Assembly: GCA_014237855.1 (NCBI GenBank)
Contig: JABACD010000033.1
Span: forward strand, 1 to 46,743
Reading direction: 5' to 3'
DNA from: Planctomycetota bacterium
Lineage (GTDB): Bacteria > Planctomycetota > UBA1135 > GCA-002686595
Length of the DNA: 46,743 bases
In this document: positions 40,743 to 46,743 of the stretch, piece after piece
Position numbering within the stretch: position 1 is the first letter of the stretch
Layout of the letters: each line of letters opens with the position of its first letter
The notes under the pieces: generated by a model
What the model saw: the letters and a program-made list of their open reading frames with translations, nothing else
Databases searched by the model: none
Told to the model about the DNA's origin: nothing
Program-made: the position numbers and the translations under genes

Positions 40743-43700
40743 TTATCGACGTTTTGATCGAAGTGCGGCGAGTGCCCTTCTTTTCAAATCAGTTGGGATC
40801 TCTTCACCAGCATCACCCGAAGGGAATAGCCCAGGCTTCTGGCCAGTGATGTATCTCCACGCCAACGCGCGATGACCTGCGGACCAGCCGTGGGCTATCT
40901 CGGCAAACTGCTCAAGCCGTGCGCGGCGACCAACGCTCGGGTTGAACATCAGTCGGCCAGTCGATGGCATGTTGTCCAGCATCATGCGCCGCCTCTCCCT
41001 GGAGTCACTGATGACGAACCCCTTCTCCTTGAGCTTCCTCATCGCGTTGTTCCTGATCTCTGGCTTCTGGGACCTCAGCTCCTGCCGGAGATCCCGACCA
41101 AGATCACCACGAGCCCCGTGCTTGGTGGCCAGCCACTTCGCCCTGTGGTGCTCCAGACTGTCCCGGTAACTCCAGCCCGGCAGGAAGATGTCCGCGAAGT
41201 ACAAGTCCCAGGCGTCTCGGTATCGGGTGCGGGGCTCAGTCCCAAAGAACGCCGGGTCCCTGATCTCATACGGTCTCTCAGGGTCGAGGTCCGACTTCTT
41301 GGCGTTCCATGCGGCGAGCCCTGGGCGACCCATGCGCGTGAATGGGCCTATGCCCACGTTCTTGAACCAATGCCGCTGCATTCGCAGCAGAGACGTCTCG
41401 ATGGACTCCCCAACCGAGGCATCACCGCTGGCGACCCGCAATATCGAATCTGCTGCGGTCCTGGGGAGGCCGATGCCCGGCTTCCCGAACGCCAGCTCGG
41501 CGGGCATGCCGATCTTGTGAGGAAGCTGGAAGGCCGGGAGGCGGACTGAATGATGGGCCGCCCGGAGCCATGGCATGTAGTCGCCCAGCGTCCCGCCCTC
41601 AACTGGAAGACCGACGTCGGCAATGTGGGCCCCCGTGTAAGCGCCCATGTCGCGGTCCAGCAGAGCGCCTGCCCAATACATGAAGAACAGACCTGTGGCG
41701 TATCTGCCCATCTTCTGAGCCGACCACAGATCCTCTGGGCGCCCATGCTTGAGGAATCTGGCTGTGCTCCCGACCTCATAGGCGTAGTTCAGGGTGATGA
41801 GTGTCGCCTGGGTCCCAAGGTGCCCGAAAAATTTCCAACCCGGCATCTTCACTACGCCCGGGTTCGAGTGTCGGTCAATGGTGAAGTGGGACCGCTCAAG
41901 CTGACCAAGGGCTATGTCCGCCTTAGACATGAACCCACTACCTCTGCGGTGCATCTCGCCCGGAGGTATGGCCTCGTCAGTCAACTTCAGGCTGCGACCG
42001 TTGTATGGCGAGACGTAGAGGCTCACATCCTTGAGATGGTTCATGGTGCTCATGAACCCAAGTTCTTTGGTGTAGACGTCGGCCATCTGGAACGACATGA
42101 ACGACAGCCGCTTGGCGCGCTTCCAGGGCCCCTTACTTGATCGAGCGCCTCCCTCCCACTGGGGGTCAAGCAACTGAATCATGTTGTGCTGGTTGTGCTT
42201 CTCCAGGATGGGCAGGACCTCCTTGACGTACCGCGTATGGGCGAACTTAACCTTCGCCTCCTGATACGCGATGAGGGGGTCCTTCGCCGAAATCACATGC
42301 CTCTTGAAGCCCCAGTAGCCGCCAAATTGCCCGATGGTGGACAGGACCGGCTTCACGCCCAAAGCTCCAAAGTTTTGGATGATCCCCTCGACCAACTGGA
42401 CACCCATCGCCTTCGGGTTCACGACCCCGCCCAACTGAGAATGGTAGAAAAGCTCATTGACGGAATCGGCGACGGACTCCATCCACTTCCGAGACGCAGA
42501 CCGTTCGTTGCCGACGAACTTCCCCTTGCCGACATCAAAGTTCATGGCCTCCAGGAGGTATTTGCTGATCGCTGCGTAATGCGCCCCGGTGTTGTCGGCC
42601 TTCAGATTGAGGATGCCATGCTGCCGCACCTGGATGCCTGCCGCTTTTATTGCCTCCAACCCTGTCAGCTTTACGCGAAATGGACCGTTAGAGAGGGTTA
42701 GCTCCGTTTTTTTCGGGTCAGCGCGCATGACGGTCTCGCTCGGAACCGTGCGCCAAATCTCGCCACCCTCAAGATTCCTGTTGGATATCCAGTTTCTGTC
42801 GAGGCGCTTGTCTGGCTTGTACTTGCTGTACGAGCCGTCCGAGCCCCTCAGCCTGACCTCAGGGTTCTGCAAGGTCCCAGTGATCCGTGCCCCGAAGTGC
42901 GGGTCCAGGCCACCCATGGCCGAATGCGAGGACGAGACATCGCTCTCGCGCGGCACGTTTGAGAACCCGTGCATGAACTCTTCAGCGGTCCTCGTCGAGA
43001 CGTCAGTCCACTCCCCATAGAGCGTGGGCTCAAGCTCACGGCTCATGCGCTCATGGGATATCTTCCCAGTCATCTCCCTCATGTAGTTACGAGTGATCCA
43101 GAAGAAGTCCTCGTGGTAGCCGCCCTCCCCCTCAAGGCGCTCGAACAAGTTCCTCATCACCCGATCTCGGCGTATGATCCCATGCTCTCTCCCGATCTTC
43201 GCCGTGTCCATGAAGCGCCACTTCTCGCCACTCATCCCCACAGCCCATTCGCCGAACTCCTCAGCGTTGTCCACCTTCACAACCCGATTGGCGTCCGGGT
43301 CAGACCCCGACCACTCGGTGAACAACGTCCCGTCGCCCTGCTTGTCGGTCTTCGGCCACATATGGGGGGCGTACTGCTCGCGCCCCCAACCCCTGACCAT
43401 CACGCTCTCCACGGCGCCCTCGGCATTCGCGCCAGTGACCTCGACAACCTTCCCAACAGGCAGGTCGCTGATCATGTCGATCATCTTCAGGACCGTCTTT
43501 GGATCTCGGATGCCACGGAATGTCACGGTGTGCTTGCGTGATATAGCCCACTCCGGCACCAACGACCCACTCTTGAGCGCCCTCTCCGCCTCATACCTCA
43601 GGTCACTGAAGATGTGCTCCACGACCTCTTTGCGGGCCTCGTTGTAGATTTCCCTCGCCTTGGGGACGATTTCGCGGAACTTGGGGTCAAGGGTCTCTAC

Positions 43701-46700
43701 CCCCTGCTTGTTCTCGACCACTCGCGTCAGCGTCTTGCGCTGGTGAAGCTCATGAAGCTCCCCCGCGTTCATCTTCGAGGGGTCTTTCCATTTCGTGATG
43801 TTGTCTGACAGCAACAACCCGGCATCCCTCATCATGACCGCCGACTTCATCAACCACTTATCCTGAAGGGCTATCGCGGCGTCTTTGTGCTTTCGGATGA
43901 AAGTCGCCATCTTGTCGCCCAACTGGTTCCGATCAGTGGCGAACAGCCTGTCTCGCAATCTGTTGTGGAACTTCCTGAGCTGAGGGTTCAGGTAATCCTC
44001 TGCGAAGTGGGCGACCATCGGTGCCACACCCCTGCCGCGACCGCCCCACATGAACATCTGTTTGATGCGGTTCCCGAACGTGTTGTCCTTGATCTTCGCG
44101 TCCATCATCGCGCTGCGGATGGAATAATTCCAAGGGACCATGCAGGGCGAGAAACACTTCCAGTCCTTGATCGGGTCAATCTCTCCCCAAAGGCTGACAT
44201 TGTCCCGCATGAGGTCGCGCTTGTGACCGACACGGCCATAGCGGAGAGCGGAGGCCAGCTTGTTGATGCGAAGGCTGACCACCATCATCCCGTCCTTCGT
44301 CTCGACCAGCCAACCCTGCCTCCGTGCCTCGGGGATGACCATCTTGGCGATGTTGGCCACCCACTCCTTGGCCGCCGCCTCAACTCTGGAGCCCGGGTCG
44401 CTGGTCTCCATCACCTGGATCTTGAGGAGCTTTTCGATCCACTGAACATCTGATGCCAAGCCGCTGCGTTGGCTCCGCTCCATCATTGACGCGAAAAGAA
44501 GCTCGTCAGCCCTCACATGGTGCATCCACGGCTCAGCCTGGGACGTCTTCTTGTCAATGCGGAGGTATTCCGCCATGGTCGGCGCGCTGACCATCGTCCC
44601 GCCAGTCCTGGCCTCTGGAACGATATGAGCATCACCCAGTTGCTCCTCCAGCCTCGACAGCTCAAGCATCTCGTCGAGCGTCATCTTGTTCTTCAGGTTC
44701 AGCTCTTGGACTCTGTCGTATGCCTTCCTCTCCTTGGGCGTCAGGTCAGAGACGCCCCTCACGACCTGCATACCCTCCAGGTGCCCAGCGATCCTCTGCT
44801 GCTCCGCATCTATCCATTCAGACCTCTCCTTCCCGCGAAGCACACCTTCATCGGGCACGAGCGCCCGCTCAGTGAGCGCAACGCCGCTACGCATCTTCAG
44901 GAAGGTCTCGGCCAGGATCAGCATGCTTGGGTCCATCTCCATGACGACCTCACGGGCCGCCATCGGCCCATTCATGCCCTCCAGGATGGCCTTGTATGTC
45001 TCTGGCGTCAGCTCTTGCTTGGCCGTGGACCGACGCCTGCGCGCGTCCTCCGTCAATAGGTGGGCGTACTCCTCACCCAGTCGGCCCTTAAGGACGGGAT
45101 CTTGTATGGGTGCCCCAGCGGCGTTCTCGATCTTCTCCAGCTTCCCGTATATCTGCGGAACGGCTGAGTCGAGCATGTCGGCCATTCGGATAAAGTCCGC
45201 ATGCGTGGGATCAATCTCAAACTTGCCGGTGTGCTCAGCTAAGCGAGCCTGAACCCTCCTCATCCTCCGCTTGTCCGGCCTCAGCTCCCCGGCCCCCTGC
45301 GTCTTGTCTTGTGTCGGGGGGTGTATGCCGTGCTTCGCCAGCGTCTTCCAGTCCCACTCCTTCCACGCCCTCGTTATCTCCTTGGCCTCGGCCTTGGACA
45401 TCCGAGCACCGCCGCCATCACCGACCATCTCCTGGTGCATCGCCTCCATCGACTTCAGCTTGGGGGATGGGCGGGCATGGAGCCTCCCGTGCAGCCCAGC
45501 CTGGGCGCCGATGTCCTTACCCGTGAGCACGCCCTCCTCGACCTCCATGGCCCTCCACAGGCGGTCCCACCCAGACTTCTCGATGAAGTCCTTCATTCTT
45601 GGGTACTCGCCCTGGGAGCCCTTCCCGGTGGCCGCCATCAGGAGGTCATGTGTGACCTTTTTGTTTTCCGGGCTGCCGTGCTTCTCCCAAGCAGCCATGT
45701 ACACGCTGTCCCTGAAATAGGACCGCATCGACTTGGCGCTCTGGACCTGTCCCTTTGTCGGCCCGGTAGTGCCAACGACGTTGTAGTTGTTCTCGATCGC
45801 GGCCTTCATCCACTTCAGGTAGTAGTTGGTGATGTCCGTGATCCCGTCGAAGTAGGTGTCCTTCATCGCCCCCGTCGTCAGAGAGCCATGCGCCTCCTTC
45901 TCGTTGACCTTCGTGTTCCACTCGTTGTGAGCGCGGAGGATGTGCTCGTACAGCCTCCGCATCAGCAGGGCCTCCTTCTCCACGCGAGGGCCCTTGTGCT
46001 GCTGGATCGCATCAAGCTCACTTTTAGGGAGCATCTTGAGGGCCGCCGTGATTTGGTTCCCCTTTATCAGGTTCCCCAGTGGGCCGGGCAGATGCGTGAA
46101 GAATCGGGTGCTGGTGACATTCCCGAAGGTGTAGGCGCGGGGTATGCGCGCGGCGATGTCACTCGCAACCGGAGGCCCATGGCTCGCGCTGGCCAAGTGG
46201 AACGCCTCGCCGACAGTCGGCTCAAGGGTTTCCACGACCTCCCGCATGAAGCTCTCCTCGGCGGGGCTCGTGCCGTCCCTTTCCTTCAGGCGGTCCAGGG
46301 ATAGGCCATAGTTGGCACGCCCGGCCTCCGAGGACCCCGTCTCGGCCACGGCCTTCGCCGCGCCCTCGTCGGTCACCGCCCCGATCATCTCCTCGACGCC
46401 CCTGGTCCGCGCCTCCTTTGGCGCCCCACCGAACATCACCTCACTCTCGACAGTATTCACCGCCCTGAGGACATCCTCCTTGCCCTTGTTCGCCAGGAGG
46501 TTCTCAGCCATGTGATGGACGCCACGCTCCGTGATGATCTCCGCCTGGAGATCCATGGGCAGGCGACTCTCGAAGGGCTTCTGTTGCGGACGCTCTGACG
46601 GGAGCACATCGGCGTTCGCGTTTTTCAGGCGCTGGTTGTCCTGAGCCTTGTCCCCAGGAGTGGCCGATAGGTCAGGAGTCAGGTCCCCTTTTTTTTTTTC

Positions 46701-46743
46701 TCTCCTGAGGGGCATGCGCTCGGTTTTCGCCCTCAGGTCGGCG
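40743..46743 (-). CDS. Giant probable internal virion protein, C-terminal part (about residues 1362-3354)
   Basis: This is the rest of the gene that begins at 4082. The last 18 bases repeat 1-18, and the frame continues there without a stop. An ATG at 46715 could serve as an internal start, but has no good ribosome site. Residue 1365 is at 46715. The protein is largely helical with many Lys/Arg/Glu/Met. A hydrophobic segment near residue 3040 (RYATGLFFMYWAGALLD) could insert in a membrane. No polymerase, protease or lysozyme motif is recognised. The full length (3354 aa) is close to that of the 3500-aa virion RNA polymerase of N4-like phages, but I cannot see RNA polymerase motifs. Role inferred: ejected virion protein. 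Confidence 0.75.
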   Translation of the reverse strand, partial: ADLRAKTERMPLRREKKKGDLTPDLSATPGDKAQDNQRLKNANADVLPSERPQQKPFESRLPMDLQAEIITERGVHHMAENLLANKGKEDVLRAVNTVESEVMFGGAPKEARTRGVEEMIGAVTDEGAAKAVAETGSSEAGRANYGLSLDRLKERDGTSPAEESFMREVVETLEPTVGEAFHLASASHGPPVASDIAARIPRAYTFGNVTSTRFFTHLPGPLGNLIKGNQITAALKMLPKSELDAIQQHKGPRVEKEALLMRRLYEHILRAHNEWNTKVNEKEAHGSLTTGAMKDTYFDGITDITNYYLKWMKAAIENNYNVVGTTGPTKGQVQSAKSMRSYFRDSVYMAAWEKHGSPENKKVTHDLLMAATGKGSQGEYPRMKDFIEKSGWDRLWRAMEVEEGVLTGKDIGAQAGLHGRLHARPSPKLKSMEAMHQEMVGDGGGARMSKAEAKEITRAWKEWDWKTLAKHGIHPPTQDKTQGAGELRPDKRRMRRVQARLAEHTGKFEIDPTHADFIRMADMLDSAVPQIYGKLEKIENAAGAPIQDPVLKGRLGEEYAHLLTEDARRRRSTAKQELTPETYKAILEGMNGPMAAREVVMEMDPSMLILAETFLKMRSGVALTERALVPDEGVLRGKERSEWIDAEQQRIAGHLEGMQVVRGVSDLTPKERKAYDRVQELNLKNKMTLDEMLELSRLEEQLGDAHIVPEARTGGTMVSAPTMAEYLRIDKKTSQAEPWMHHVRADELLFASMMERSQRSGLASDVQWIEKLLKIQVMETSDPGSRVEAAAKEWVANIAKMVIPEARRQGWLVETKDGMMVVSLRINKLASALRYGRVGHKRDLMRDNVSLWGEIDPIKDWKCFSPCMVPWNYSIRSAMMDAKIKDNTFGNRIKQMFMWGGRGRGVAPMVAHFAEDYLNPQLRKFHNRLRDRLFATDRNQLGDKMATFIRKHKDAAIALQDKWLMKSAVMMRDAGLLLSDNITKWKDPSKMNAGELHELHQRKTLTRVVENKQGVETLDPKFREIVPKAREIYNEARKEVVEHIFSDLRYEAERALKSGSLVPEWAISRKHTVTFRGIRDPKTVLKMIDMISDLPVGKVVEVTGANAEGAVESVMVRGWGREQYAPHMWPKTDKQGDGTLFTEWSGSDPDANRVVKVDNAEEFGEWAVGMSGEKWRFMDTAKIGREHGIIRRDRVMRNLFERLEGEGGYHEDFFWITRNYMREMTGKISHERMSRELEPTLYGEWTDVSTRTAEEFMHGFSNVPRESDVSSSHSAMGGLDPHFGARITGTLQNPEVRLRGSDGSYSKYKPDKRLDRNWISNRNLEGGEIWRTVPSETVMRADPKKTELTLSNGPFRVKLTGLEAIKAAGIQVRQHGILNLKADNTGAHYAAISKYLLEAMNFDVGKGKFVGNERSASRKWMESVADSVNELFYHSQLGGVVNPKAMGVQLVEGIIQNFGALGVKPVLSTIGQFGGYWGFKRHVISAKDPLIAYQEAKVKFAHTRYVKEVLPILEKHNQHNMIQLLDPQWEGGARSSKGPWKRAKRLSFMSFQMADVYTKELGFMSTMNHLKDVSLYVSPYNGRSLKLTDEAIPPGEMHRRGSGFMSKADIALGQLERSHFTIDRHSNPGVVKMPGWKFFGHLGTQATLITLNYAYEVGSTARFLKHGRPEDLWSAQKMGRYATGLFFMYWAGALLDRDMGAYTGAHIADVGLPVEGGTLGDYMPWLRAAHHSVRLPAFQLPHKIGMPAELAFGKPGIGLPRTAADSILRVASGDASVGESIETSLLRMQRHWFKNVGIGPFTRMGRPGLAAWNAKKSDLDPERPYEIRDPAFFGTEPRTRYRDAWDLYFADIFLPGWSYRDSLEHHRAKWLATKHGARGDLGRDLRQELRSQKPEIRNNAMRKLKEKGFVISDSRERRRMMLDNMPSTGRLMFNPSVGRRARLEQFAEIAHGWSAGHRALAWRYITGQKPGLFPSGDAGEEIPTDLKRRALAALRSKRR
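46689..46699 (-). other. Eleven-A tract inside the giant gene (coding strand)
   Basis: On the coding strand the run reads GAA AAA AAA AAA at residues about 1370-1373. It is the longest homopolymer I noticed and lies near the middle of the 10-kb gene. Polymerase or reverse-transcription slippage, or an assembly error, could shift the frame here. Confidence 0.7.
46726..46743. repeat. Terminal duplication of positions 1-18
   Basis: The last 18 bases equal the first 18. With one copy removed, the giant minus-strand frame is continuous (46725 is divisible by three, as are the codon boundaries from 4082). This supports a circular or circularly permuted genome opened inside a gene rather than true terminal repeats. 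Confidence 0.85.

Noticed and set aside
40872..46304. Several plus-strand frames of 100-331 codons opposite the giant gene
   Set aside because: They are antiparallel shadows of a well-defined minus-strand frame. None has a ribosome site or domain.
40743..46715. The giant protein as an N4-type virion RNA polymerase
   Set aside because: Only the length is similar. I could not find the conserved polymerase motifs by eye, and the dispersed hairpins are not clear 3-base-loop promoters.
1..46743. CRISPR array, integrase, transposase or rRNA
   Set aside because: I saw no regularly spaced repeats, no recombinase motif and no rRNA-like stretch in any region.

Overview
This window looks like the complete, circularly permuted genome of a tailed phage of the short-tailed (podovirus) type, about 46.7 kb and GC-rich. 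Positions 1-18 are repeated exactly at 46726-46743. When the two ends are joined there, one minus-strand reading frame stays open across the junction. A P22-like portal, a gp4-like head-tail adaptor, a tail-nozzle-like protein and three large probable internal virion proteins point to podovirus morphology. Two lipoproteins with lipobox signals suggest a Gram-negative host, which I cannot name. There is no integrase, no repressor, no DNA or RNA polymerase and no endolysin that I can recognise.

Layout. The minus strand carries most genes. Reading leftward from about 34.5 kb, small early-type genes (34468-29229) come first. They include a multi-zinc-ribbon protein, small membrane proteins and unknowns. 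These units are split by intrinsic terminators, and several leaders carry a shared 5' element. The packaging and head module follows: a terminase ATPase and a terminase nuclease in separate genes with a 65-aa gene between them, a membrane-anchored protein, portal, two small genes, scaffold, major capsid protein, two unknown head/tail genes, the adaptor, and an Ig-like protein. Next come a 2639-aa nozzle-like protein with several lectin-like insertions, a 369-aa protein, a 281-aa protein, a 1255-aa protein and a giant 3354-aa protein. The giant gene runs from 4082 to 1, crosses the circle junction and ends at 40743. Downstream of it lie a holin-like gene and two overlapping lipoprotein genes, probably the lysis cassette.

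The plus strand carries one tightly coupled operon (34955-39560) of eleven genes. Nearly every stop overlaps the next start (ATGA, TGATG or TTGA). It encodes a Cas4/RecB-like nuclease, a zinc peptide, a coiled-coil protein with an SSB-like tail, a Hjc-like PD-(D/E)XK nuclease, a DUF3987-type ATPase and small unknowns. This is a DNA processing and recombination module without its own polymerase. It ends at a strong terminator shared with the convergent lysis genes.

The divergent region 34469-34954 holds two copies of the dispersed element, a GCC/GAG tandem tract and a plausible sigma70-type promoter, so it is the best candidate for the early control region and perhaps the origin. The most unusual points are the split terminase, the 10-kb gene with an eleven-A tract at its middle, the lectin-stuffed nozzle, the dispersed leader element and the overlapping lipoproteins.
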